Below, piece after piece: positions 37,129-44,970 of a stretch of DNA of 64,000 nt. Origin of the DNA: Chryseolinea serpens. GTDB lineage: Bacteria > Bacteroidota > Bacteroidia > Cytophagales > Cyclobacteriaceae. Under the pieces are notes generated by a model. It saw only the letters and a program-made list of their open reading frames with translations. It was not told the origin of the DNA and ran no database searches. The first letter of the stretch is position 1. Each line of letters begins with the position of its first letter. Position numbers and translations under genes: made by a program. Location of the stretch: the NCBI RefSeq assembly GCF_900129725.1, contig NZ_FQWQ01000002.1, positions 186,001 through 250,000 of the forward strand, written 5' to 3'.

Positions 37129-37869
37129 ATGACACAAGTAGAAGAACAATTCGACATGCATACAGCCTCCGTCGCCGACATCGCGCTGACCTTTCCAAAT
37201 TCGCTTGAAATTTTGAACCGCTATAACCTCGACTACTGTTGTGGCGGAAAAAAATCTTTTGTCCAGGTCTGCGCACGAGCCGGGCTGAACGCGGAATCGA
37301 TCTGGCAGGAAATACAATTATGTGTGGCCAACCAGGGCCCGGACAGTCGGATGCGTTTCGACACCTGGGAGGCGCCGCTCCTGATCGATTTCATTGTGCA
37401 GCACCACCACCATTACGTCCGCGATTCCATTCCCCAGATCCAGGCCCTGCTGGATAAAGTTTGTCATGCGCACGGCGATGATAGCCCGTTTTTACTGACG
37501 GTCAGTGATGAATTCAATACGCTGGCCGCGGAACTGCTCCATCATATGCCCAAGGAAGAAGAGGTCTTGTTCCCCGCCATCCGCATGCTCTTTGCCAACA
37601 GCACTTCAGCATTCGAAACCAACATCAAAAACAGACAGCTTATGGCTCCCATTACGATCATGGAAGACGAGCATGAAATTGCGGGCCGTCTCATCAAATC
37701 CATTCGCTCGCTGACCAATCACTATACGCCACCGGCCTATGCCTGCCCTTCGTTTAAAATGACCTACATCATGCTGCAGCAATTCGACAACGATCTGATG
37801 CAACACATTCACCTGGAGAACAACATCCTGTTTCCCAAGGTCACCGGGGCGAACGCGTGCGCACGCTAA
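37129..37869 (+). CDS. ric: Iron-sulfur cluster repair di-iron protein (RIC, ScdA/YtfE family)
   Basis: The 246-residue protein has an N-terminal ScdA_N (DUF542) domain with Cys37-Cys38 in LDYCCGG and a C-terminal hemerythrin-like domain with the di-iron ligand set: HHHHYVRDSIPQ, LLHHMPKEEEVLFPAI, DEHEIAGRL and HIHLENNILFPKV. RIC proteins restore Fe-S clusters damaged by nitric oxide or oxidants (known). ATG 37129 is preferred; an in-frame TTG at 37105 would only add MNKQNKKH. Upstream is an Fnr-type palindrome, and downstream lie the B12-dependent ribonucleotide reductase (30 bp) and a Crp/Fnr regulator, which fits a response to low oxygen and nitrogen oxides. Confidence 0.95.
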   Translation: MTQVEEQFDMHTASVADIALTFPNSLEILNRYNLDYCCGGKKSFVQVCARAGLNAESIWQEIQLCVANQGPDSRMRFDTWEAPLLIDFIVQHHHHYVRDSIPQIQALLDKVCHAHGDDSPFLLTVSDEFNTLAAELLHHMPKEEEVLFPAIRMLFANSTSAFETNIKNRQLMAPITIMEDEHEIAGRLIKSIRSLTNHYTPPAYACPSFKMTYIMLQQFDNDLMQHIHLENNILFPKVTGANACAR

Positions 37870-37899
37870 TGGATTGTTAACTTCTAAACCTTTCACCCT

Positions 37900-39750
37900 T
37901 TGGAACTGAATCAACAAATCCTGAGCAACCTGATCGTTTATATGAAATATGCCCGCTATCTGCCCGAGCTTCACCGGCGCGAATCGTGGGAAGAGATCTG
38001 CCAGCGCTACGAGAACATGATGGTGGAAAAGTATCCGCACTTGCGTGCCGAGATCGTTCACTGGATGGCCTATGTGTACGAACGAAAGGTGTTGCCCTCC
38101 ATGCGCGCCATGCAATTTGCCGGGGCGGCGATTGCGCGAAATCACAGTCGCATTTATAACTGCGCCTACCTCCCGGTGGATGATATTCGGGCATTCCCGG
38201 AAACTTTGTTTTTGCTCCTGGGTGGGACGGGTGTTGGATATTCTGTGCAATATCATCATGTTGAAAAGCTGCCCGCGATCCAAAAAGCTGATAAGACCAA
38301 AAAATTTCTGATTGGCGACAGTCTCGAAGGGTGGGCGGATGCGGTGAAAGTATTGCTCAAAGGATATTTTGGACTCAGTTCGTTCTTGCCGGAGTTTGAC
38401 TATTCAGACATTCGCCCCAAGGGCGCGAGATTGGTAACCGCCGGCGGAAAGGCGCCCGGGGCCGAACCGTTGAAACTTTGCATCGCCCATGTTCAGGCGA
38501 TCCTGGATCGAAAAGCGGACGGCGAAAAACTCAGTCCCTTGGAATGTCACGACATCCTGTGTCACCTGGCCAACGCGGTGTTGGCAGGGGGCATCAGGCG
38601 GTCGGCGATGATCGCCCTCTTTTCCGCCGACGATGAGGAGATGCTCACCTGCAAATATGGTGCGTGGTGGGAATTGAATGAGCAGCGGGGCCGCGCCAAT
38701 AATTCCGCGGTCCTGTCGCGTGAAACGACCACCCGAACCCAATTCTTCGACCTCTGGAAAAAGATCGAGTTGTCGGGATCCGGCGAGCCCGGTTTTTATT
38801 TCACCAACGACCTGGACTGGGGCACCAATCCCTGTTGCGAGATCGCGTTGCGTCCGTTTCAATTTTGTAATCTCTGCGAGGTCAATGTCTCCGATGTGAG
38901 CAGCCAGGAGGACTTGAATGATCGCGCCCGGGCGGCCGCATTCCTGGGGACGTTGCAAGCCGGGTTCACCGACTTTCACTATCTGCGCGAGCAATGGAAG
39001 ACCACGACGATGCAAGATGCCCTCATCGGTGTCGGCATGACCGGCATCGCGAGCCAGCGGATCGACCAATTTGATTTGTCGGAGATGGCCGACGTTTCCA
39101 AGCATATGAACATGATTACCTCGGCAAAGATCAACATCGAGTTTGCCGCCCGTTGCACCACCATCAAACCTTCCGGGACCACGTCGCTCGTACTCGGGAC
39201 ATCGTCCGGGATCCACGCCTGGCATAGCGACTATTACCTTCGCAGGGTGCGCATCGGAAAAAATGAGGCGCTGTATTCCTTTCTCCACCACCACCACCCT
39301 GAATTATTGGAAGACGACTTGCTCAACAGTCAACAGGCCATCCTTTGCATCCCGCAGAGGGCACCCGAAGGAAGCATCCTCCGGAATGAAGACGTCATGG
39401 ACATTCTGGGACGGATCAAAAAATTCCACACCGAATGGATCCGCAGCGGTTTTCGAAGGGGCAATAACGGCAACAACGTGTCGGCAACCGTTTCCATTTC
39501 TGCGGGAGACTGGCAGCGCGTGGGCGCTTGGATGTGGGAGAACAAAGCTTCGTACAATGGGCTGAGCGTACTTCCCTTTGACAACGGGAACTATAAGCAA
39601 GCGCCTTTCGAAGATATCGGCGAGGAACAATTCATGCTCCGGGAGAAAAGCCTTCGGGTCATCGACCTTTCCCAGGTGACGGAGTTCGATGATGAAACGG
39701 ATCACAAAGCCGAGGCGGCGTGTGCCGGAGGGGCTTGTGCCCTAGTATAA
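37900..39750 (+). CDS. nrdJ: Adenosylcobalamin-dependent (class II) ribonucleotide reductase
   Basis: The 616-residue enzyme makes deoxyribonucleotides without oxygen. The visible cysteine set matches the monomeric class II enzyme of Lactobacillus leichmannii: Cys88 in YNCAYLP, thiyl-radical Cys312 in NPCCEI, Cys323 eleven residues on in FCNLCEV, and a C-terminal shuttle pair CAGGAC with the same five-residue spacing. GGTGVGYSVQ and KPSGTTS are further family motifs. NPCCEI has a second Cys where Gly is usual. The start is TTG 37900: an in-frame stop at 37885 excludes anything longer, and the next ATG (37942) would cut the conserved first helix. It lies 30 bp after the RIC gene, probably in one operon, and needs vitamin B12. 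Confidence 0.92.
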   Translation: MELNQQILSNLIVYMKYARYLPELHRRESWEEICQRYENMMVEKYPHLRAEIVHWMAYVYERKVLPSMRAMQFAGAAIARNHSRIYNCAYLPVDDIRAFPETLFLLLGGTGVGYSVQYHHVEKLPAIQKADKTKKFLIGDSLEGWADAVKVLLKGYFGLSSFLPEFDYSDIRPKGARLVTAGGKAPGAEPLKLCIAHVQAILDRKADGEKLSPLECHDILCHLANAVLAGGIRRSAMIALFSADDEEMLTCKYGAWWELNEQRGRANNSAVLSRETTTRTQFFDLWKKIELSGSGEPGFYFTNDLDWGTNPCCEIALRPFQFCNLCEVNVSDVSSQEDLNDRARAAAFLGTLQAGFTDFHYLREQWKTTTMQDALIGVGMTGIASQRIDQFDLSEMADVSKHMNMITSAKINIEFAARCTTIKPSGTTSLVLGTSSGIHAWHSDYYLRRVRIGKNEALYSFLHHHHPELLEDDLLNSQQAILCIPQRAPEGSILRNEDVMDILGRIKKFHTEWIRSGFRRGNNGNNVSATVSISAGDWQRVGAWMWENKASYNGLSVLPFDNGNYKQAPFEDIGEEQFMLREKSLRVIDLSQVTEFDDETDHKAEAACAGGACALV

Positions 39751-39812
39751 TTTCAGGTTTACAGGGTTAGGCTGGCGGGTGACTGCCGGCCTATTTTTTA
39801 TTTACTTTAAAC

Positions 39813-39824
39813 TGATTTTCGTCA
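39813..39824. promoter_or_regulatory. Possible Fnr-type box at the start of the Crp/Fnr gene
   Basis: TGAT-TTTC-GTCA fits TGAY-N4-RTCA and touches the ATG at 39824. Binding there would repress rather than activate, which would make it an autoregulatory site. A single match to this relaxed pattern can easily be chance. Confidence 0.25.
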
Positions 39825-40471
39825 TGACCTATCCCATCGATTTGTCCCATCTTTTAGAAAAAAAGAAAAGAAAGGTGATCCCCGTTCAACTCTTCGAGAA
39901 GTACAAAGCGCGCCTGGTGAATGTCAAAAAAAACCAGGTCCTCTTTGAGGAAGGTGACCCCGCCCGGGATTTTTTCCAGGTCGAACAAGGTCAGGTAAAG
40001 ATGTACATCATCAACCCGGAGGGCCAGGAGTTCACGCAGGGCATCTTCCACGCCGGTGAAAGTTTTGGAGAGCCGGCGCTGTTGGGTGACTTCCCTTATC
40101 CCAGCAACGCCATGGCTATGGAGCCCGGAAAGGTCTGGAGATTGCCAAAGCCCGAATTTCTTCAACTCTTAAAAGAGAACTTCGACGTTCACCTCCGGCT
40201 GGACCAGGTGCTCTGCAAACGCCTTCAATATAAAACGATGATCCTGACCGAGGTTTCCTCCTACGACCCGGAACACCGTTTGATGACGTTGCTGAAGTAT
40301 TTCAAATCCAAGCTCGTCAAAAAGACGGCCACCGATAAAGTCATCATTCCCTTCACGCGGCAGCAACTTGCCGACATGACGGGGCTGCGGGTCGAAACGG
40401 TTATTCGTTCCATCAAGAAAATGGAACGCGATGCCAGGCTGCAGTTGGACGGCCATAAGATCAGATTCTAG
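39824..40471 (+). CDS. Crp/Fnr-family transcription regulator
   Basis: The 215-residue protein has an N-terminal cyclic-nucleotide-binding fold (about 30-120; FEEGDPARDFFQVEQGQVKMY, GESFGEPALL) and a C-terminal Crp-type winged helix (about 150-215) with FTRQQLADMTGLRVETVIRSIKKM. The recognition helix has Glu-Thr-Val-Ile-Arg, close to the Glu-x-x-Ser-Arg of Fnr-type readers of TGA half sites. There is no N-terminal cysteine cluster, so it is not an Fe-S Fnr; it may sense NO through haem or act otherwise. ATG 39824 is preferred over an upstream GTG at 39779. Its position in the middle of the nitrogen-oxide island, and Fnr-type boxes upstream of several neighbours, make it the likely regulator of them (inference). 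Confidence 0.93.
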   Translation: MTYPIDLSHLLEKKKRKVIPVQLFEKYKARLVNVKKNQVLFEEGDPARDFFQVEQGQVKMYIINPEGQEFTQGIFHAGESFGEPALLGDFPYPSNAMAMEPGKVWRLPKPEFLQLLKENFDVHLRLDQVLCKRLQYKTMILTEVSSYDPEHRLMTLLKYFKSKLVKKTATDKVIIPFTRQQLADMTGLRVETVIRSIKKMERDARLQLDGHKIRF

Positions 40472-40581
40472 CGGGATCCATACGCAAGTTCCCGAATCCC
40501 GCCCTGCGTATTCGCGATCGCTGCACAGGCAGGCTTTTTTACTTTTCTACTGGAAGATGGCAACATCAGGAGCCAGGTCAC

Positions 40582-42375
40582 TCACTCCTTGTATTGCCCG
40601 GTGATCGCAACGGAAATATCCTTGATCTCCTTCTCTATCTCGTCCAGGCGATCATTAAATTCCTCTCCTTTTTTGATGTCGCCGGCAAGGGCGTGATAAT
40701 ATTCTATACCCAGCAACAACTGCCTGGAGAAATCAAGAATATCCTTCGCCGACCTGGGCTCATCTTTTTTCAATGCGCTCAATTGCTCCTTCATGTAGGC
40801 GACGTTCAATGTCAATTCTTTGATAAACATGTGGGGCCTCTCCTGGCCATCCAGAATGTTTGTTCTGCCATAGATGTGGTCGGTCATTTCCTGCAGGGTT
40901 ACGATTTTATCGAAGTAGGCAATGTTTGGGCCTGGACATGTGGTTACCGCCGTGAGCCCTTTAACGGGTGGCAATTGATATTCCCGTATCGCCGAGTTAC
41001 TGAGGCCAATGCAAAGACATTCCTTGCTGACCACCTCGCGATACTGCTTTTCGTATTCCTCCACCGAAAGCTCCAGTGATTTTAACTGTTCGATTTTCAG
41101 TTTTTGATACTTATGGGACGCCGTACAGATGGGCTCTTTGGTGAACTCGGTATTGGACACCAGGAATTTTTCGGTGCAGGGGCTTCCCGGTTTCCCGTTG
41201 GCGATCCGGGACATTTTTTCTTTTTCTGAGCTCGTCCCTTTCAGGTAGTTAAAGCGCACACCCAGGGGGGAATTCTTGCTCAGGATCACGTCGTCTGCTT
41301 TGGCTTTGGCAAGCTGTTGCAGCGTGTCGGCATCGACCGTTGTGGCTTCCGGGCACAACAGAAAGGGCGTTCCCCAACCAACACTTTCAATGTCGTAGGT
41401 CTCCCGTAAAAACTCGGCCTCTTCATGCGTCCCCACTCCGCCCTGGACCGTGATCTTTAATGGATGGGGTTGTGTGAAGGTGAGCCCGGTCCTTTTTTCG
41501 GCCACGGGTTTATACAAATGGAACAAGGCCTGCGCAAGTTCCTCCCGTTTTGTTTTGAATTCTTCGAGTATGGGGCCCATCAAACTACCGTCCGTAGCGA
41601 ACGCATGGCCTCCGCAGTTGAGACCCGATTCGATGCGGAACTCGCTTACCCAGACGCCTTTCTTGGCCAGGAATTTTCCCTGGATCAGCGCAGAACGATA
41701 GTCGCTTACTTTGATGACAACTTTCTTGTTGAACACCCCAAACCCCTTGGCATCGAACTCCGGCAATCGTTCCAGGTAACTGAAAAGCCGGGGGTTCATA
41801 CCGGCCGAAAATACGATGGACGAATTTGTCAACACACTATTCGCATACCCCCGCAGCGCCGTGACGGCATCGGAAGAATCCTGCACCACCTTACCACCGC
41901 TCCCCGGATTATCGCGGTCAACTTTTGTCATGATGTTCACGTCGATGGCACCCGCGACGATCTGTGTTCTCAGATAATTTTGCATCGCCTTCCTGGCTGG
42001 TCCATCGGCCACGAGCATCTGTTCATAGGCCTTCCGCAATGCACTTTTGGAAGGAAGCATTTCCATATACTTGGAGATCTCCGACCCTTTCTCAAAAGCC
42101 GAAGCCTTGAGCTTCTCCATTTGCTCCTGCACAATTCTATGGACCAGGTTCAGATAGTCTGTGATCCGCCTGGCCCGGTAGTCTTCTTGCTTGGTGGTGA
42201 TGGGCTCATAGACCTCCCTGCGCTCCTTGTAGTAGTGGGCTCGCATAAGCTCCACCAATTTATCCTCGATGATGGATATGGTGGAAGCAATCCCATAGCG
42301 CGCCACTTTAATGGGAGAATCGATCGTGAAGGCCAGGCCCATGACGGGAATATGAAATTGATGTACGGGAGTCAT
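40582..42375 (-). CDS. Cysteine-rich orphan protein with nitronate-monooxygenase-like motif
   Basis: The 597-residue protein has no signal or membrane helix, so it is cytoplasmic. Residues about 320-345 (QGGVGTHEEAEFL, then SVGWGTPFLLCPEAT) resemble the phosphate-binding strand-loop of FMN-dependent TIM barrels such as nitronate monooxygenase. The N-terminus (IPVMGLAFTIDSPIKVARYG) also suits an FMN barrel. Seven cysteines, 254, 341, 400, 417, 453, 455 and 480, lie in conserved-looking motifs (NCGGH, SPCTEK, PICTASH, ECLCIG, TTCPGP), suggesting a metal or Fe-S site. The last 100 residues are helical. ATG 42375 is preferred over a TTG three codons earlier. An Fnr-type box lies 47 bp upstream. 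It lies downstream of the truncated haemoglobin gene on the same strand. Function unknown; an electron-transfer or nitrogen-oxide related reductase is inferred from context. Confidence 0.85.
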   Translation of the reverse strand: MTPVHQFHIPVMGLAFTIDSPIKVARYGIASTISIIEDKLVELMRAHYYKERREVYEPITTKQEDYRARRITDYLNLVHRIVQEQMEKLKASAFEKGSEISKYMEMLPSKSALRKAYEQMLVADGPARKAMQNYLRTQIVAGAIDVNIMTKVDRDNPGSGGKVVQDSSDAVTALRGYANSVLTNSSIVFSAGMNPRLFSYLERLPEFDAKGFGVFNKKVVIKVSDYRSALIQGKFLAKKGVWVSEFRIESGLNCGGHAFATDGSLMGPILEEFKTKREELAQALFHLYKPVAEKRTGLTFTQPHPLKITVQGGVGTHEEAEFLRETYDIESVGWGTPFLLCPEATTVDADTLQQLAKAKADDVILSKNSPLGVRFNYLKGTSSEKEKMSRIANGKPGSPCTEKFLVSNTEFTKEPICTASHKYQKLKIEQLKSLELSVEEYEKQYREVVSKECLCIGLSNSAIREYQLPPVKGLTAVTTCPGPNIAYFDKIVTLQEMTDHIYGRTNILDGQERPHMFIKELTLNVAYMKEQLSALKKDEPRSAKDILDFSRQLLLGIEYYHALAGDIKKGEEFNDRLDEIEKEIKDISVAITGQYKE

Positions 42376-42421
42376 GATTTTCAATTTTAGGCAAGCAACA
42401 AATAACCCGCCGGTGATCGGG

Positions 42422-42433
42422 TGACAAAGATCA
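42422..42433. promoter_or_regulatory. Fnr-type box upstream of the orphan protein
   Basis: TGAC-AAAG-ATCA fits TGAY-N4-RTCA and is centred 53 bp upstream of the ATG at 42375, nearly the same distance as in the RIC and FAS1 promoters. It overlaps the sequence just before the stop codon of the truncated haemoglobin gene, within the 60-bp gap. Confidence 0.5.
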
Positions 42434-42435
42434 TT

Positions 42436-42828
42436 TCAGGACGTTTCTTTCATCAGGTTCATTCTGTGTTGAAACACTCCGGCTATCTGCTGCGCGCGTT
42501 TTTTTATCTCTTCGGCCTTTTCTCCCCTGAAATTTCCGTCGACGATGTCCATAAAAATTTTTATCCAGGTGTTGAAGTGCTGCCTTTCGAGGGGAAGACC
42601 GACATGCTTCTGGAAGGGATTGCCCCTGTAACTCTGTTCCCCCAGCATCATGGAAGACCAAAAGTTATACATGGTCGGCAAATGCCTGGCCCACTCCACA
42701 TGCGCAAACTGTGGTGCGAGCAACGGATCTTCCCGCACCGTTTCGTAGAACCGGTCGACCAGCATTTCAATGTCCTTCCTGTCAACAATATCGTTGCGTT
42801 GTGTCATGATATGGTTTTGGTTTTTCAT
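42436..42828 (-). CDS. Group III truncated haemoglobin
   Basis: The 130-residue globin has the group III pattern: FYETVREDPLL in the B helix with Tyr28 at the B10 position, FWSSMMLGEQSYRGNP, and the proximal His candidate His75 in QKHVGLPLERQHFNTW. Proteins of this group are linked to NO or oxygen handling in microaerobic bacteria (known for Campylobacter Ctb). The start ATG 42828 overlaps the stop of the upstream FAS1 gene as ATGA, so the two are translationally coupled. It sits between the nitrous oxide reductase operon and the cysteine-rich orphan gene, which fits NO detoxification. Confidence 0.93.
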   Translation of the reverse strand: MKNQNHIMTQRNDIVDRKDIEMLVDRFYETVREDPLLAPQFAHVEWARHLPTMYNFWSSMMLGEQSYRGNPFQKHVGLPLERQHFNTWIKIFMDIVDGNFRGEKAEEIKKRAQQIAGVFQHRMNLMKETS

Positions 42829-43379
42829 TTTGCCGGAGGGAGCAACACCTCGTCGATGACATAAATAACGCCGTTCGTGGTGGGGACAACCCCCAGAACA
42901 TGCGCGCCGTTGACGGTCACATTGTCGCCCGTCTTGCCCAGTTTCACATCACTTCCGTTGACCTGGTTCAGCTTCATGCCATCGTGGATCATGTTCTCGC
43001 GGATCACGCCGACATAGACATGATACTCGAGGATGTCGCGGAGCTTTTCTTTGTTCTCGGGTTTGACGAGGTCTTCAACGGTCCCCGCCGGAAGTTTTGC
43101 GAATGCCGCATCGGTTGGTGCAAAGACGGTGAAGGGTCCTGCATTGGAGAGCGCATCAACATACGCTGCCGCTTTCAAGGCGGCCACCAGGGTTTTATGC
43201 TCTGCAGAAGCCGTCGCTACCTGGACAATGTTTCTTTGAGACTCATCGTCCCGCACGGACGATTGGCCGTTGTCGGTCGCGGGTTCTGCGATTGAAGCGG
43301 TCTTGGTTTCTGTTTGCTTACCCGGCGTACAGGCCGCGCACGCTACCAGGATGGACATGGCGAAATAAACAGTTTTCAT
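42825..43379 (-). CDS. FAS1 (fasciclin) domain lipoprotein
   Basis: The 184-residue protein has a lipoprotein signal (Val-Ala-Cys-Ala-Ala-Cys, about 17), a short Thr/Ser/Asp-rich linker and one fasciclin domain (about 45-182), with the family motifs GPFTVFAPTDAAFAKLP, LRDILEYHVYVG and NGVIYVIDEVLLPP. FAS1 domains mediate adhesion or ligand binding outside the cytoplasm. Its stop overlaps the start of the truncated haemoglobin by four bases, so the pair is one operon, and a perfect Fnr-type palindrome lies 52 bp upstream of its ATG. FAS1 proteins recur beside nitrogen-oxide genes in Bacteroidota in my recollection; a specific role is not known to me. Confidence 0.92.
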   Translation of the reverse strand: MKTVYFAMSILVACAACTPGKQTETKTASIAEPATDNGQSSVRDDESQRNIVQVATASAEHKTLVAALKAAAYVDALSNAGPFTVFAPTDAAFAKLPAGTVEDLVKPENKEKLRDILEYHVYVGVIRENMIHDGMKLNQVNGSDVKLGKTGDNVTVNGAHVLGVVPTTNGVIYVIDEVLLPPAK

Positions 43380-43427
43380 AGATTCAATTTTTTATACGGC
43401 AAGATCATACCAGCACCGGGATCCGGC

Positions 43428-43445
43428 ATATGATTGCAATCATAT
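43428..43445. promoter_or_regulatory. Perfect 18-bp palindrome with Fnr-type core
   Basis: ATATGATTGCAATCATAT is its own reverse complement. Its centre, TGAT-TGCA-ATCA (43431-43442), matches the Fnr core TGAT-N4-ATCA exactly. It lies 52 bp upstream of the ATG of the FAS1 gene and between it and the end of nosY, so it most likely controls FAS1 and the truncated haemoglobin. Confidence 0.7.
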
Positions 43446-43472
43446 CGAAACATGATTGTTGCCGTCTACGCG

Positions 43473-44240
43473 CTACAGATCTTTCCGGGAAAAGATCCGC
43501 ATGGCCAGCCAAAGGGGAAGCGCGATCCAAACCAGGAGAATGGACGACGAAAAGAGCAGCCCCATGTGGCTCCCAAAAAACGATTTGTAAAAAGCGCCCG
43601 TGTATCCCATCAAGGCCGAGATGTCCAATTGCAACAACATGATGATGCGCGCCAGGTCCACGGGATTGAACGCAATGAGTGTTAAGGTGATCTTTTCCAG
43701 CGGGTAATCGCAGAAGGTGTATACCACCCAAAGCAACAATCCATCATAGATCAGCGAAAAATAAAACCAAAAAAGCAGGGCAATACCGATCGCTTTGGCT
43801 TTGTCGCGGGTCAACACCGAGGAGAGAAAGGCGAGCGCCACAAAAACGAGGGTGAGCATCACGCCGGTAAACAGCAGTGTGAACACACTGGAATCGGCGC
43901 CGAAAAGTAACGATGGAATACCAATCCCGGCAACATAGGCCCCGCAAAGCGAGGTGGCCACCGAAATGTATTCACTGAAGAAAATGACGCGGCGGTTAAC
44001 CGGCTGGGCCAGCATCAATTCAATAAATTCATAGGAATTAAAAAAATGTATCGTCGTAAACACAACGCTGATCAGCGGAACCACCATCAGGACAACATTC
44101 AGTAAACTCAACACGACCTTACCGGGGTCGCTGTCGATCTGAAACATGGCAAACGTGCTGACCAGCAAGAACAACGTATACAACAAGATAAAGCGCGTGC
44201 GAAGCAGGTCGTAGAAAATGTATTTGATAACGCGTGTCAT
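43473..44240 (-). CDS. nosY: Nitrous oxide reductase maturation ABC permease
   Basis: The 255-residue protein has six hydrophobic helices and no other domain, the normal form of NosY-type ABC-2 permeases. SYEFIELMLAQPVNRRVIFFSEY is the coupling segment of this group. NosY with NosF forms the ABC transporter that works with NosD to build the CuZ copper-sulfur cluster of nitrous oxide reductase (known). The gene starts one base after the stop of nosF, so the two are coupled. It is the last gene of the nos operon. Called from position and topology more than from strong sequence motifs. Confidence 0.88.
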   Translation of the reverse strand: MTRVIKYIFYDLLRTRFILLYTLFLLVSTFAMFQIDSDPGKVVLSLLNVVLMVVPLISVVFTTIHFFNSYEFIELMLAQPVNRRVIFFSEYISVATSLCGAYVAGIGIPSLLFGADSSVFTLLFTGVMLTLVFVALAFLSSVLTRDKAKAIGIALLFWFYFSLIYDGLLLWVVYTFCDYPLEKITLTLIAFNPVDLARIIMLLQLDISALMGYTGAFYKSFFGSHMGLLFSSSILLVWIALPLWLAMRIFSRKDL

Positions 44241-44241
44241 A

Positions 44242-44970
44242 CTATTCGGTGATAGAGTCCAATAATTCCTTTTGCTGAATGAGCGTGGCGATGGCCTTGC
44301 CCAGGCGTTTCTCGTTGGTTTCCCGTTTCAGGGCTTCGATTGAATTATGGTATTGAATTCTCCCTTCGAAGATGTACACCACGTCGGTGGTGAGCTCGTC
44401 CAGGTCGTTGAGGACATGCGATGTGATGAGCATCAGCTTTCCTTTCAATTTCTCAGCGGTTATTTTCTCCTTGAAGATCTCTACCGACACCGGGTCCAGG
44501 CCGGCCGTAGGTTCGTCCAGGATCAGCACGGGTGGGTTAAAAAGAAAAGCAAGCGCCGCGCTGACTTTTTGCCGGGTTCCGCCGGAGAGCGAGTGCATTT
44601 TTTTGTCATAGATCTTATACAACTTAAATGCGTCGATCAATTCCTCATCGATCTTATCCTGTGAAGGGCGGATATTCCGCATCATGTCGACGAGCTGCCC
44701 GATGGTGATGTTTTCGGGATACCTTCCTATCTGCGGCATGTAGCCGATCTTTTCACGGTATTGCCAATCGGTCAGGATGCTCTTTTCTTCAAAGACAATG
44801 TCCCCCGACGTGGGCACCACCAGGCCCAGGAGACTTTTGATCATTGTCGTTTTTCCCGACCCGTTGGGGCCGATGAGGGCATAACTTTTTGAGGGGTACA
44901 CGTCCAGGGTTACGCTGTCGAGTACCTGCAGCTTTCCGAACTTTTTACTGACGTTGCGAAATGATATCAT
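44242..44970 (-). CDS. nosF: Nitrous oxide reductase maturation ABC ATPase
   Basis: The 242-residue protein is a complete ABC ATPase: Walker A GPNGSGKTT (about 34-42), Q-loop in YMPQIGRYPENITIG, signature LSGGTRQK, Walker B VLILDEPTAGLD and switch His in ITSHVLND. It lies between nosD and nosY and overlaps the end of nosD by 26 bases, so translation is probably coupled. It energises the NosDFY complex that helps mature the CuZ site of NosZ (known of the family). Confidence 0.94.
   Translation of the reverse strand: MISFRNVSKKFGKLQVLDSVTLDVYPSKSYALIGPNGSGKTTMIKSLLGLVVPTSGDIVFEEKSILTDWQYREKIGYMPQIGRYPENITIGQLVDMMRNIRPSQDKIDEELIDAFKLYKIYDKKMHSLSGGTRQKVSAALAFLFNPPVLILDEPTAGLDPVSVEIFKEKITAEKLKGKLMLITSHVLNDLDELTTDVVYIFEGRIQYHNSIEALKRETNEKRLGKAIATLIQQKELLDSITE

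Noticed and set aside
39824-40471. Oxygen-sensing Fe-S Fnr
   Set aside because: No N-terminal cysteine cluster is present, so direct Fe-S oxygen sensing is unlikely.
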